64,000 bases of DNA from Paenarthrobacter sp. A20 (GCF_024168825.1 NZ_JALJWH010000001.1:1426001-1490000); one strand, 5' to 3'; counted from the first letter of the stretch, positions 29,553 through 37,983 are shown. Translations and numbers: made by a program. The notes: generated by a model from the letters alone, not told the origin.

Positions 29553-30332
29553 ATGACGGAGCAGTACAAGAACATTGTGATGGAACGGCGGGGCCGGGTG
29601 GGCCTGGTGACCCTGAACCGGCCGGAGGCATTAAATGCGCTGAACACGGCGCTCATGACTGAACTCGTGGATGCTGTCACGGCCATGGACACCGATCCGG
29701 ACGTGGGCGCGGTGGTCATCACGGGCTCCGCCAAAGCGTTCGCTGCCGGGGCCGACATCAAGGAAATGTCTTCCAACAGTTACATGGACATGTACGCCGC
29801 AGACTGGTTCCGGCGGTGGGAGGACCTCACACGCCTGCGGATTCCTGTCATTGCTGCTGTCTCCGGTTTCGCCCTCGGCGGTGGCTGCGAACTGGCGATG
29901 ATGGCCGATTTCATTATTGCCGGAGACAACGCCAAGTTCGGCCAGCCCGAGATCAACCTCGGTGTAATTCCGGGGATGGGCGGCTCGCAGCGGCTCACCC
30001 GCGCCGTGGGCAAGGCCAAGGCGATGGACATGATCCTGACGGGCCGGTTCATGGATGCCGACGAGGCCGAACGCTCCGGCCTGGTCTCCAGGGTTGTTCC
30101 TGCCGCTGAGGTGATCGATGAAGCAGTCAAGGCTGCCGACGTCATCGCGTCCAAGTCCAAACCGGTCGCGATGGTGGCCAAGGAGGCCGTCAACGCTGCC
30201 TTCGAGACGGGCTTGGCCCAAGGGGTTGTCTTTGAACGGCGGGTGTTCCACTCACTCTTCGCCACTGAGGACCAGAAGGAAGGCATGGCCGCGTTTAGCG
30301 AGAAGCGCCAACCGGAGTTCAAACACCGCTAA
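29553..30332 (+). CDS. Enoyl-CoA hydratase
   Basis: A 259-residue crotonase-family hydratase that adds water across enoyl-CoA, here probably methacrylyl-CoA in valine breakdown. It shows [31 protein letters not shown], the [15 protein letters not shown] oxyanion segment, and both catalytic glutamates in that segment and in [21 protein letters not shown] prefer the ATG at 29553 because GGGAG lies four bases upstream and the length is typical; an in-frame ATG at 29526 would add nine residues. It is the last gene of the valine operon. Confidence 0.93.
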   Translation: MTEQYKNIVMERRGRVGLVTLNRPEALNALNTALMTELVDAVTAMDTDPDVGAVVITGSAKAFAAGADIKEMSSNSYMDMYAADWFRRWEDLTRLRIPVIAAVSGFALGGGCELAMMADFIIAGDNAKFGQPEINLGVIPGMGGSQRLTRAVGKAKAMDMILTGRFMDADEAERSGLVSRVVPAAEVIDEAVKAADVIASKSKPVAMVAKEAVNAAFETGLAQGVVFERRVFHSLFATEDQKEGMAAFSEKRQPEFKHR

Positions 30333-30405
30333 TTCGCAGGCGGGGCAGCCAGGGTTTTGGGCACTGCGCGGATAGACTCGGGGCACTTACAAATGGGGAG
30401 AGAAC

Positions 30406-30699
30406 ATGTCAACGGAGATCGTTCAGGCTAACCACACTGAAGCGTCCACCCAGCCGATCAACCGGCAGGCCCTCGTAGCCGCCGCGATGGCAGTAGTTGC
30501 CCTCGTGGGGCTGTTCTTCGCGGGTATGGCAGTCATCGCGGTCTTCGTCGTCGGGGCGGGCCATGTGGCCTTGAACCAGATACAACAGCGCGGTGAGCGC
30601 GGACGGGGCTTCGCCATTGCGGCTTTGGCTGTGGGCTACGGCATCGGTCTCCTGTCCTTGGGCTCGGCGCTGATCTTCGCGTTCACCTCGGCAGGCTGA
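30406..30699 (+). CDS. Small two-helix membrane protein (DUF4190-like)
   Basis: A 97-residue protein with a polar N-terminus of about 20 residues and two strong membrane segments (about 24-50 and 68-93) separated by the motif GHVALNQIQQRGERGRGFA. That motif is typical of the DUF4190 family, small membrane proteins common in actinobacteria whose function is unknown. GGGAGAGAAC precedes the ATG. It is not clearly in an operon. Confidence 0.8.
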   Translation: MSTEIVQANHTEASTQPINRQALVAAAMAVVALVGLFFAGMAVIAVFVVGAGHVALNQIQQRGERGRGFAIAALAVGYGIGLLSLGSALIFAFTSAG

Positions 30700-30810
30700 T
30701 CTTCACTTCGGCAGGTCAATAGGGTGCAGGTCACGGTCCTTCTTTCGTCACGTTCCGCCTGCTCGCGTGTCCTATCAATGGACACACGAACAGGCGACGA
30801 CGAGGGACCC

Positions 30811-30951
30811 ATGACCTGGCAATTTTGCGATAACGACGACTGCCCTAACAGCTGGCACTGGACGAACCTGGCGGGAACTCCGGAGGCCTGCCGAGGGTCC
30901 GCTGAACAGGAGAACCGTGCAAGGGTTGTCCCCTCATACTTCGCGGCGTAG
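30811..30951 (+). CDS. Possible 46-residue Cys-containing small protein
   Basis: From an ATG with GAGGGA six bases upstream a short protein can be read: MTWQFCDNDDCPNSWHWTNL, then a polar tail with a third cysteine and ending PSYFAA. The CxxxxC spacing and tryptophans look protein-like and the frame has its own binding site, but nothing else supports it. No family recognised. It could be a chance frame. Confidence 0.4.
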   Translation: MTWQFCDNDDCPNSWHWTNLAGTPEACRGSAEQENRARVVPSYFAA

Positions 30952-30988
30952 GCTCCTGCGGGCCATCACCGCGTTCGAGGAGTGAGTC

Positions 30989-31567
30989 ATGGGACAACTG
31001 ATCGTCCAGGATTTTGTCACCGCCGACGGATTCGCCGCCGACACCAACAATGAGTTCAAGGCCTATGAACTGCTGGAAGGTGGAACGGCTGAGTTCGACC
31101 GCGCCCAGCTCGAGTGGCTCGGCAGCGTTGAAGCCATGGTTCTGGGCGCCACCACGTACAGATACTTCGCCGAGTTCTGGCCTACGCCTGCATCGGAGGG
31201 CGAAATCATTGCACCGGCCCTCAATGGCCTGCGCCGCCACGTGTTTTCGCGCCAACTGAAGGAAGCCCCGTGGGGTGACTTCCCGCCGTCGACTATTGAA
31301 TCCGGCGACGCGATCGAAGCGATCCGCCGCATCAAGCGCGAGTCCGAAAAGGACATTGTCCTGTGGGGCAGCCTGTCCCTCGGCGGGACGTTCTTCGCGG
31401 CAGGCGAGGTGGACGCGGTCCGGTTGGTGGTCATGCCGGTGGGCCAAGGCGCCGGCCGCGGCGTCTTCCCCGCCGGACACGACCCCGCGCTGTTGAAGCT
31501 AGTGGACGTGAACAGCTACGACCAAGGCCTGGTGGAGCTCAGTTACACCCTGCGGAAGCAGAGCTAG
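30989..31567 (+). CDS. Dihydrofolate-reductase-fold protein (RibD C-terminal family)
   Basis: A 192-residue protein of the RibD C-terminal/DHFR-like family, starting GQLIVQDFVTADGFAADTNN with the conserved strand and loop. It continues VEAMVLGATTYRYFAEFWP, then KDIVLWGSLSLGGTFFAAGEVDAVRLVVMPV, the NADPH-binding part. Such stand-alone proteins are mostly uncharacterised reductases; neither true DHFR nor riboflavin activity can be assumed. Its stop codon overlaps that of the convergent tenA gene by four bases (CTAG). Confidence 0.88.
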   Translation: MGQLIVQDFVTADGFAADTNNEFKAYELLEGGTAEFDRAQLEWLGSVEAMVLGATTYRYFAEFWPTPASEGEIIAPALNGLRRHVFSRQLKEAPWGDFPPSTIESGDAIEAIRRIKRESEKDIVLWGSLSLGGTFFAAGEVDAVRLVVMPVGQGAGRGVFPAGHDPALLKLVDVNSYDQGLVELSYTLRKQS

Positions 31568-32226
31568 CGGATAGCTGCGCTGACAAGCGCCGCGTCGAAG
31601 AACGCCCGCTCCAGCCGCACCGCTTCCGCGAAAGTACCGGTCACACGGTGCCGATCCTGCGGGGATGAAGGCTCGACGGCGTCGAACTCGTCGCGCAACC
31701 ACGTCACCCACGCGTTGTACTCAGGGTTGTTGTGGAGACGGATCCACTCGGCATGCTTGGGTTCGGCGGGCCAGCTGTCAGGATCGCCGGCGCGGGCCGC
31801 CCAGTCGCCGTAGAGCCACTCGGCAACCAGCAGGACTGCCAGGACATCCGGGTAGGAGCGGGTGGCGAGGGCGCTGCGCATGAGGGCATCGAAAGCGCGG
31901 GTGGCAGGTCCGAGGACTGGTGTTGTCCTGTCTGCTTCCGGTACGTCCAGTTCATTGAAGCAATCCTGGAAGAACGTGTTCTCGTCCGAAGCGAAGGCCC
32001 CGAGGACTCCAGCGAACACCAGCCGCGAAGGAAGGGATGGAGCCGACGCCACGGCCTGGCCCAGGAGGGCCGTGAACGCGTCGCAGAACTGGTAATCCTG
32101 CACGAGGTAGTGGCGCAGGTCCTCGTCCAGGAGGGACCCGTCCAGAAGTTGGTCCACGAACGGATGGTTGACGGCAGCGTCCCAATCTTCGGCGTACTGG
32201 TTCCTGAGTTCTTCGGCAAAGCCCAC
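31564..32226 (-). CDS. tenA: TenA/thiaminase II family protein
   Basis: A 220-residue all-helical TenA-family protein. Members hydrolyse aminopyrimidine breakdown products of thiamin to the reusable HMP moiety. Landmarks are HPFVDQLLDGSL, LRHYLVQDYQFCDAF, and the C-terminal VLLVAEWLYGDWAARA and AEWIRLHNNPEYNAWVTWL. It belongs to the subgroup common in actinobacteria and plants (TenA_E or TenA_C cannot be settled by eye). No other thiamin genes are near. It is divergent from the universal stress protein gene. Confidence 0.88.
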   Translation of the reverse strand: MGFAEELRNQYAEDWDAAVNHPFVDQLLDGSLLDEDLRHYLVQDYQFCDAFTALLGQAVASAPSLPSRLVFAGVLGAFASDENTFFQDCFNELDVPEADRTTPVLGPATRAFDALMRSALATRSYPDVLAVLLVAEWLYGDWAARAGDPDSWPAEPKHAEWIRLHNNPEYNAWVTWLRDEFDAVEPSSPQDRHRVTGTFAEAVRLERAFFDAALVSAAIR

Positions 32227-32332
32227 GGTGTTTCCTCCTGAAGTGTCAGCATCGGAGCCTAGCAGCGTACTGGGTTTTGGCGGCGGGCGTTACGCTATGG
32301 TGCCGCTTCCCGCGCCAGCGTAGGCTCTGGCC

Positions 32333-33193
32333 ATGACGGAAACCCGCACGATCGTGGTTGGCTATGACGGATCCGAAGAAGCGAAGCGTGCCGTCCAATG
32401 GGCAGCCCGACACGCGGTCCGGCGGGACTGTTCCCTGCAGATTGTCCACTGTTCCCTGTGGGTCCTGCTGTCCCATAACAGGGGGCCGGTCCCCGGGGTG
32501 GCTGACAGCGGCCTCGAACGTGCGGCACAAAAAGTCCTGGAAGAGGGGTTGGCCCTCGCCCAGGAGACTGTTCCCGAGCTGACTGTCCACACCACCTTGT
32601 TGCATGGGATGCCCCGCGACCATCTTGCCCACGTTTCCGTCGGCGCGGAGATGCTGGTGCTGGGAAGCCGGGGCCTTGGCGGGTTCATGGGATTGCTGGT
32701 GGGATCCGTCAGCCTTGAATTGGCCGCAACCGCAGAATGTCCCGTGGCCGTGATCCGTGCGGATGACCACCCCTCCGGCCCCGTGTTGCTTGCCGTGGAT
32801 GACTCAGGATCACCGGCAGCACTCGACGATGCCTGCGTATTCGCTGCGGCAACGGGCGCGGACCTCATGATCGTCCATGTACTTCACGAACCTGCCGGCT
32901 ACCGCCTGCTGCGTGAACCTGTGGAAGCGTACCCGGACGCTGAAGCCTTGCTGGACTCCGTGCTGAGCCAGGCCCGCCACAAAGCACCCGGGATCACCGT
33001 GGCCGGAGAGTTGTTAGTGGATGCTTCCTTCTCCCGGGCGGTGGTCAAGGCCTCCCAAGGAGCACGCCTTACGGTGGTGGGGACCAAAGGGCACGGCGTC
33101 ATCAAGGGCACCATCGGCTCCACCGCCCACGCCGTACTCCACCATGCCCACAGTCCAGTGTTGGTGTCGCGCCGGAAGGCCGGGCCGGCGTAA
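32333..33193 (+). CDS. Universal stress protein with two UspA domains
   Basis: A 286-residue tandem UspA protein. Domain 1 (about residues 1-142) has TIVVGYDGSEEAKRAVQWAA and the ATP-binding loop GSRGLGGFMGLLVGSVS. Domain 2 (about 148-284) has VLLAVDDSGSPAALDDAC and GTKGHGVIKGTIGSTAHAVL. Both loops keep the G-x2-G-x9-G-S/T pattern of nucleotide-binding members. Such proteins act in stress survival and dormancy of actinobacteria. The gene stands alone, divergent from tenA. Confidence 0.92.
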   Translation: MTETRTIVVGYDGSEEAKRAVQWAARHAVRRDCSLQIVHCSLWVLLSHNRGPVPGVADSGLERAAQKVLEEGLALAQETVPELTVHTTLLHGMPRDHLAHVSVGAEMLVLGSRGLGGFMGLLVGSVSLELAATAECPVAVIRADDHPSGPVLLAVDDSGSPAALDDACVFAAATGADLMIVHVLHEPAGYRLLREPVEAYPDAEALLDSVLSQARHKAPGITVAGELLVDASFSRAVVKASQGARLTVVGTKGHGVIKGTIGSTAHAVLHHAHSPVLVSRRKAGPA

Positions 33194-33210
33194 GCCGTTG
33201 GGGGCCCTCA

Positions 33211-33223
33211 AAGGGACTCCCTC
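33211..33223. promoter_or_regulatory. Candidate operator AAGGGACTCCCTC before the xre gene
   Basis: The 13-mer lies 31 bases before the xre start. The identical 13-mer occurs at 37971-37983 before the MFS gene, with an inverted 11-base match (GGGACTCCCTC) at 37942-37952, which marks it as a shared regulator site. Confidence 0.65.
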
Positions 33224-33253
33224 TGATGGCCAGACCGGCCCTATGGTGAAGTC

Positions 33254-34144
33254 ATGGACAATCGGGCAGAAGTACGCGAATTCCTGATCTCCCGGCGCGC
33301 CCAAGTGGCCCCCGAGCAGGTTGGATTGCCGGTCGGCTCCAATCGGCGCGTGAAGGGATTGCGTCGCAGCGAGGTGGCCACGCTGGCCGGGCTGAGTGTC
33401 GAGTACTACACCCGCCTGGAGCGCGGCGCCATCAGTGGCGCTTCGCCACAAGTACTCGAGAGCCTAGCCAGGGCGCTGAATATGGATGATGCCGAGCGCG
33501 CCCACCTCTTTGATCTGGCCCATGCAGCGAGTCCAGTTGCCCGACCGCCGCGACGCCGGAACTCGAAGTCCTATGTGCCCCACCAGAGCCTGCAGTGGGC
33601 GTTGGATGCTGTCACGGCAGGACCTGCGTTTGTCCGCAACGGCCGGATGGATCTGCTGGCCGTGAACCCGCTGGCCCGGGCGTTCTACAAGGACTCCTAC
33701 GACATGCCGGGCCAGCCACCCAACATCGCCCGCTTCACCTTCCTGGACGATCGCGCACATGAGTTCTATCCGGACTGGGATGCGTTTGCCGAGGCGACTG
33801 TCTCGATTCTCCGCACGGAGGCCGGACGCGACCCGCACAACAAGGAGCTCCACGATCTCATTGGTGAGCTCAGCACCCGCAGCGATGAGTTCCGCACCCG
33901 CTGGGGCGCACACAACGTCCGCCATCATGGCACCGGTTTCAAGACCTTCAAACACCCCATCGTTGGTGAAATGACACTCGCCTATGAGGGCCTGGAAATG
34001 GCCGCGGAACCTGGACTGACCCTCACGATCTATGCAGCCGAGCCTGGATCGCCGTCGGCCGAGCGCCTTCAGCTGCTGGCATCGTGGGCGGCCAGCGAAT
34101 ACGGTGTTCAGCCTGCTGCCGAAAGGACCGTCGCGGACAGCTGA
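33254..34144 (+). CDS. XRE-family regulator with MmyB-like ligand domain
   Basis: A 296-residue regulator. The N-terminal helix-turn-helix (about residues 8-80) reads RRSEVATLAGLSVEYYTRLERG. The C-terminal MmyB-type domain (about 105-280; LQWALDAVTAGPAFVRNGRM, DLLAVNPLARAFYKDSYD, HGTGFKTFKHPIVGEMTLAY) adopts a PAS-like fold binding small hydrophobic ligands in this family. These regulators usually sit beside the oxidoreductase or transporter gene they control. Here the likely target, the MFS/lipoprotein pair at 36213-37912, carries the same operator but is separated by an island. Probably autoregulated via 33211-33223. Confidence 0.92.
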   Translation: MDNRAEVREFLISRRAQVAPEQVGLPVGSNRRVKGLRRSEVATLAGLSVEYYTRLERGAISGASPQVLESLARALNMDDAERAHLFDLAHAASPVARPPRRRNSKSYVPHQSLQWALDAVTAGPAFVRNGRMDLLAVNPLARAFYKDSYDMPGQPPNIARFTFLDDRAHEFYPDWDAFAEATVSILRTEAGRDPHNKELHDLIGELSTRSDEFRTRWGAHNVRHHGTGFKTFKHPIVGEMTLAYEGLEMAAEPGLTLTIYAAEPGSPSAERLQLLASWAASEYGVQPAAERTVADS

Positions 34145-34166
34145 CTGCCGGACGGCTGATGCGTCT

Positions 34167-34223
34167 TCAGCGGCTGACTTCTACACGGACTTCCTGGCCT
34201 TCGAAGCGTGCAAGCTCTTCGGG
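34167..34223 (-). pseudogene. Relic 3' end of a cyclophilin-like lipoprotein gene
   Basis: Read leftwards these bases encode PEELARFEGQEVRVEVSR and a stop. The intact lipoprotein gene at 36213 ends PERLAQFEGPDVRVEVSR and a stop. DNA alignment of 34167-34223 with 36213-36269 gives 46 of 57 matching bases by hand count, with the first 18 identical. Nothing further upstream of the coding frame is preserved here. Confidence 0.75.
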
Positions 34224-34549
34224 GAAGTCTCCGAACGCGAAATGGAAAACGCCCTGACCAACCGGATTGCCGAAGGCCTCCGGGAACTTGGACCGGGCGC
34301 TCCGATCGACAACGACTTGGTCGATCTGCTCTTCCTCGCTACGTCGTCGTTGAACTGGAGACGGGCAAGTTCCAGCTCGACTTCCACGTCGCCCTTATAG
34401 AGGAAATGCTGCGACGCGAGAACCGCAACGAAACCATCGGCATTCTCATCTGCGGTACCCAGAACGATCGCAGCGCCTGGCACAGCCTCGGCCGCTCAAC
34501 CTCACCAATGGCAGTCGCAGCCTACGCCAACGACCATCGACAGACGTGA
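34206..34549 (+). pseudogene. Decayed DUF1016 (YhcG/PDDEXK) nuclease gene
   Basis: One frame reads KLFGEVSEREMENALTNRIA and EGLRELGPG, then DLVDLLFL. After a frameshift near 34325-34345 another frame reads RYVVVELETGKF, then EEMLRRENRNETIGILICGT and TSPMAVAAYANDHRQT. In order these match the C-terminal nuclease domain of DUF1016 proteins (family text: EREIEHALTRHI, DLLFYH, YVVVELK, TIGLLLCKGKND, KPIGV). The N-terminal domain is missing, two internal segments are deleted, and the catalytic E-x-K reads E-L-E. DUF1016 nucleases occur in mobile and defence-related contexts. The gene is certainly non-functional. Confidence 0.75.
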
Positions 34550-34716
34550 AGCGTGCCCGACCCAATGGTGGACCCGTCGTGGACGCCCTGGAATGGTCCA
34601 ACCCAACCACCGCCCTTAGAACTGAACGCACCACGGTCCGGTTAAAACGCCGATAAGCACTCTTTCGTCCGCTTGCCGATAGCTGGAGCTGTCGAAGAGC
34701 CTCGTTGAGGAGTGCG
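34550..34716. other. Non-coding stretch inside the island
   Basis: Between the DUF1016 relic and the RES gene nothing coding or structured could be supported. Confidence 0.5.
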
Positions 34717-35421
34717 CTACGCTTCACGCCAGTTGAGTTTGAGGATTTCGAATGCTTCGTTGATCGCCGCAGCGTCGTGGTGGATGTCAACCACTTGGGT
34801 CCGGCCAAGTTTGGGGCTGGTTGGGGGATCCCCGGGCCGCTCGAAGATTGCCCACAGCCGGAGCTCGTCGCCGTGGCGGGAGTTGAAGGTGACACCATCG
34901 ACAGTGGTTGTTTCGTATAGCCAGGCGGCGACGCCCTGAGTCAGTTGTCTCGGGCGGGCGTCTTTCAACGCCGCCGCGTCGAAATCGGCCAGTCCGAGAC
35001 TCAAGGCAGTAGCGATGAAGTTCGGATAGAGGGCGGCGATGGTTTGGGAGGCGGTGACGGCGCAGTAGTGCCCGGAGAGTTCGGCGCGGGTCGCTGCTCG
35101 TGGTTCCAGCCATTCACGTGGAACTTCTCCTGGCGGGATGGTCGGGTGCAGCACTTGGTCTTCATCGTCTTCGACGATTTCGTCCAGTTCCGCGGCGAGT
35201 CTGGCGTCGCGGCGGAAGCCGGCCAGGACTTCCAGGAGGCATGCCTTCAGGCTTGAGCCGGCGTAGACGGTGCGGAAGTTGCCGTGCAGGTCATCCCAGC
35301 GTCCCGGGAAACGGCCATCCGTTGCCCATTCCCAGCCGCTCCACGCCCAGGGCTCGGGGCGGAACCCGATGCGCCACACAGGGCCGGCCGCTGGGATGAT
35401 GGCTAGTTCGTTCTGTTCCAC
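34717..35421 (-). CDS. RES-domain toxin (probable NAD+-degrading)
   Basis: A 234-residue RES-domain protein. The family name residues are visible: Arg in GPVWRIGF, Glu in LKACLLEVLAGF, and Ser in VTFNSRHGDELRLWAIF. GRWDDLHGNFRTVYAGSS is the typical opening of the ADP-ribosyltransferase-like core. Characterised RES toxins (for example MbcT) deplete NAD+ by phosphorolysis or hydrolysis. It lies three bases downstream of its antitoxin gene in the same transcript, the standard order for Xre-RES modules. The motif GVTFNS replaces the more common GxxYxS; otherwise it looks intact. Confidence 0.88.
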   Translation of the reverse strand: MEQNELAIIPAAGPVWRIGFRPEPWAWSGWEWATDGRFPGRWDDLHGNFRTVYAGSSLKACLLEVLAGFRRDARLAAELDEIVEDDEDQVLHPTIPPGEVPREWLEPRAATRAELSGHYCAVTASQTIAALYPNFIATALSLGLADFDAAALKDARPRQLTQGVAAWLYETTTVDGVTFNSRHGDELRLWAIFERPGDPPTSPKLGRTQVVDIHHDAAAINEAFEILKLNWREA

Positions 35422-35424
35422 CCG

Positions 35425-35817
35425 TCAGCCGGCGGCCGCGAAGGCCCGGGCAGCTGCAAGGACCGATTGTGCGGCCTCGTCGATATGGCCTTCGCGCAAG
35501 AGCCTGGCCGGCGGCACATCGTCCAGCTGCGGGTTCATGCCCTGGAACCAAGCCTGGACCACGGCCCTGGAATCGCGCTCTGCCAGCAAGGCCGCGACAT
35601 GGTAGGCGTGCCGCAGCCGGGTCATGACCTCTGCGGAGGGTTTCCGTTCACCGTCTGCCCATTGGCGTACCGCACGGGTTTCCTTGACTGAGCCGATGTA
35701 GGCGACAAGTTTTGCGCCCAGGATGTCCCTGAGGTCGCGGACTAGCTCGGCCTCGGGCAGCCGAATGGAATCCTGATGGGCCTTCAGCCCTCCCCGGGCT
35801 CCTGCAACTGCTGTCAT
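35425..35817 (-). CDS. Xre/MbcA/ParS-type antitoxin of the RES toxin
   Basis: A 130-residue protein with an N-terminal helix-turn-helix-like region (ELVRDLRDILGAKLVAYIGS, then VKETRAVRQWADGERKPS) and a C-terminal MbcA/ParS-type toxin-binding segment (SRAVVQAWFQGMNPQLDDVP, ARLLREGHIDEAAQSVL). It should bind the RES protein next door and repress their shared promoter. Two direct repeats of GCTGTCAT straddle the start codon. ATGGAGAC precedes the ATG. Confidence 0.88.
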   Translation of the reverse strand: MTAVAGARGGLKAHQDSIRLPEAELVRDLRDILGAKLVAYIGSVKETRAVRQWADGERKPSAEVMTRLRHAYHVAALLAERDSRAVVQAWFQGMNPQLDDVPPARLLREGHIDEAAQSVLAAARAFAAAG

Positions 35818-35833
35818 GTCTCCATGCTGTCAT
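35810..35833. promoter_or_regulatory. Direct-repeat operator of the antitoxin-toxin operon
   Basis: GCTGTCAT occurs at 35810-35817 and 35826-35833, 16 bases apart, covering the antitoxin start codon and its ribosome binding site. This is the position expected for autorepression by an Xre-type antitoxin. Confidence 0.5.
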
Positions 35834-36212
35834 GAATGACACTTTGTTTCAACGGTTAGAACACACCATTGATCACACCCGAAATCTCACGCACGGAAAG
35901 CCGACAACCGTGTCTATGACATGTTGAAGCGCACTGTATGCCTTCGGCAGCGCGTGGCCAGCTCAAGGTTGGCAAGACTCTCTACGGGCACTTGGTGGCC
36001 TTCTACTTCCGATCCGAGTTTCGCCGCCTGCTCACGGACATCTTCGGTGCGGCGAAGTGCGAGGAGCTGCATGGCCTTTTCTTGCTCAGCCGCCGCTTCA
36101 AGGCCTCTTCCTGGGCTGGGTGCAAGTGCGACCTAGCGACCCCTCTCCGTGGTGACGGTCCGACTCGAGGCAAGTGGCGTCCGTGCCGACGTCGTGGATG
36201 TCGATGCCACGC
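35834..36212. other. Non-coding or decayed stretch, right edge of the island
   Basis: About 380 bases with only short, unconvincing frames. A promoter for the leftward antitoxin gene must lie near 35834-35880. The rest may be remnants of a gene lost with the island's formation; no homology was recognised. Confidence 0.5.
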
Positions 36213-36719
36213 TCAGCGGCTGACTTCTACCCGGACGTCCGGCCCCTCGAACTGCGCAAGCCGTTCCGGGGTGGCGGTGTAGCGCCCCAAATGGATGGTC
36301 TGGTCCGAAAATCCGATACCTGAGGCATCGTAGTAGAAACCAAGATTCCCCCAAGGGACGAAGTAGATCAGGTCGCCGTTTTCAGGGTCGGACCCGGGGG
36401 ATCCTTGGTGGTTGAGAGGTCTCGGCAGCTCAGCGATTTTCTCCCGGCCGGCGAACTCTTCCATAGTGAGCGTGAGCGGCAGCAGGCTCAAGAAGTCCCG
36501 GGTGGCCGGGTTGTCCTCACCGATGGTCACGTCAAGTGATGCCGAGCCGGTGCTGAAGCGGACCACGGTACCTACGACGCTGCCGGTGGCGGGAGTTGAT
36601 GTTTCGTCGGCCGGACTCGGTGCGGGTTCGCCGGAGGGCGTTGTGTTGCAGCTGGCCAGCGCCGCGGCCGCCGCAATGGTGATGGCGGGCAACAATCTTC
36701 CAGCGACGCTGCGCCTCAT
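36213..36719 (-). CDS. Cyclophilin-like-fold lipoprotein
   Basis: A 168-residue secreted lipoprotein: signal peptide with lipobox LASC (Cys24), a Thr/Pro/Ser linker to about residue 47, then a cyclophilin-like domain with LPLTLTMEEFAGREKIAELP, GDLIYFVPWGNLGFYYDASG and IHLGRYTATPERLAQF, the pattern of the TM1367-like family. These are not proven peptidyl-prolyl isomerases; the fold often accompanies transporters and oxidoreductases. The ATG at 36717-36719 overlaps the upstream MFS stop (ATGA), so the two are coupled. Its 3' end has a diverged duplicate at 34167-34223. Confidence 0.88.
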   Translation of the reverse strand: MRRSVAGRLLPAITIAAAAALASCNTTPSGEPAPSPADETSTPATGSVVGTVVRFSTGSASLDVTIGEDNPATRDFLSLLPLTLTMEEFAGREKIAELPRPLNHQGSPGSDPENGDLIYFVPWGNLGFYYDASGIGFSDQTIHLGRYTATPERLAQFEGPDVRVEVSR

Positions 36720-37912
36720 GCCACGGCACCTTCCTTCCGATCCTTGAGCATCAGCACCGTGAGCGGCAGGAAGTAGAGCGCAGCTACTCCCGCACCCACC
36801 AGCACCGGACCGCTGGCTCCCAGCGCGGACTCCAGCGCGAAGCCGGCCATCCACGATCCCACGGCCGTGCCCAGATTGAACGCCGAAGTGCTGAGTGCCG
36901 AGGCCAGGGTTGGAGCTTGCCCGGCGTAGCGCACTGCCTTGCCGATCAATATTGGGTTCGTTGCCATGCCGAAGAGGCCCAGCAGGAAGATCAGGACCAC
37001 TGTCACCACGGCGTAGTGGGAGAACAGGAAGAGGGCTCCGAGAACCAGGAATGTCATGCCTGCTGAGATGAACAGGGCCGGGTAGGGGTGGTGTGCCCCG
37101 AAGTGGCCACCCAGGGTGGATCCGATGAACGCCCCGATGCCGTAGGCCATCAGCACCAGCGGAACCGCGGCTGCGGCAAGCCCAGTGTTCTCGGTGAGCA
37201 GCGGAGAGATGAAGGTGTAGGCGGCCAAGGAAGATCCGCACACCATCGCGCAGCCCGCCAGGACAAGCCAAACCCTCGAGTCCCGCATACTCGCCAGCTC
37301 AGCACGGACCGACGGGGTGGGTCCGGAAACAGGATCCGAGGCAACCAACCGGTACACGGTAACTGCACCCACCAGGGCCAGGCCAGCGAGTACCCAGAAC
37401 GGTCCCCGCCAGCCAATGACCTGACCGGCAAACGCCCCAAGGGGAACACCCACCACGTTGGCAAGCATCCCGCCGCCCAACACCACCCCTAGCGCCCGCG
37501 AGGCTGCCGCAGCGCCTGCCGCTTTGGCACCCACGACGGCGGCTACCGCCCAGAAAGCGCCCGTCGCCAAGGCCGTCAGGAAACGTGCGCCAAGAATGAG
37601 CGTGAAATCGGAGGTGAGCGCCACGATGACGTGACCAACAGAGAACACCACCAGCGCGAGGCTCAGCGTCAGCCGGCGTGGCAGCTTGAGGGTCAGGATG
37701 GACATCGTGGGAGTGCCCACGATCATGCCGACAGCAAACACCGTGATCATGAGTCCCGCACTTGCCACGGAGGTGCCCAGGTCGCTGGCGATCTCCGGCA
37801 GTATCCCCGCAACAATGAACTCGGTGGTTCCCATCAGGAACACACCCGCAGCCAGAACGTAGGTCACCAGGGGTAAACGCCGGGTCCTGGCGGTGGAAAT
37901 TGTAGTGGTCAT
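36716..37912 (-). CDS. MFS transporter, DHA1 (drug/sugar-efflux-like) type
   Basis: A 398-residue major facilitator with twelve predicted membrane segments. The start LVTYVLAAGVFLMGTTEFIVAGILP (given in part: VFLMGTTEFIVAGILPEIA), the motif-A-like loop between TM2 and TM3 (GTPTMSILTLKLPRR), and motif C in TM5 (LGGGMLANVVGVPLGAFAG) place it with AraJ/YdhP/Cmx-type exporters. The substrate is unknown. It is cotranscribed with the cyclophilin-like lipoprotein gene and probably controlled by the XRE protein at 33254 through the sites at 37942-37983. Confidence 0.9.
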   Translation of the reverse strand: MTTTISTARTRRLPLVTYVLAAGVFLMGTTEFIVAGILPEIASDLGTSVASAGLMITVFAVGMIVGTPTMSILTLKLPRRLTLSLALVVFSVGHVIVALTSDFTLILGARFLTALATGAFWAVAAVVGAKAAGAAAASRALGVVLGGGMLANVVGVPLGAFAGQVIGWRGPFWVLAGLALVGAVTVYRLVASDPVSGPTPSVRAELASMRDSRVWLVLAGCAMVCGSSLAAYTFISPLLTENTGLAAAAVPLVLMAYGIGAFIGSTLGGHFGAHHPYPALFISAGMTFLVLGALFLFSHYAVVTVVLIFLLGLFGMATNPILIGKAVRYAGQAPTLASALSTSAFNLGTAVGSWMAGFALESALGASGPVLVGAGVAALYFLPLTVLMLKDRKEGAVA

Positions 37913-37941
37913 GACTTCAGAACATCAGGTTCGCAGCGGGG

Positions 37942-37983
37942 GAGGGAGTCCCGCTTGAGGGAGGTCCTCCAAGGGACTCCCTC
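37942..37983. promoter_or_regulatory. Inverted pair of XRE-operator motifs before the MFS gene
   Basis: AAGGGACTCCCTC at 37971-37983 is identical to 33211-33223; GAGGGAGTCCC at 37942-37952 is an inverted 11-base copy. The pair lies 30-71 bases before the MFS start and would suit a dimer-of-dimers binding over the promoter. Confidence 0.6.

Noticed and set aside
35938..36282. A 114-codon frame on the + strand at the island's right edge
   Set aside because: No ribosome binding site, no homology, and it runs into the 3' end of the lipoprotein gene; treated as non-coding.
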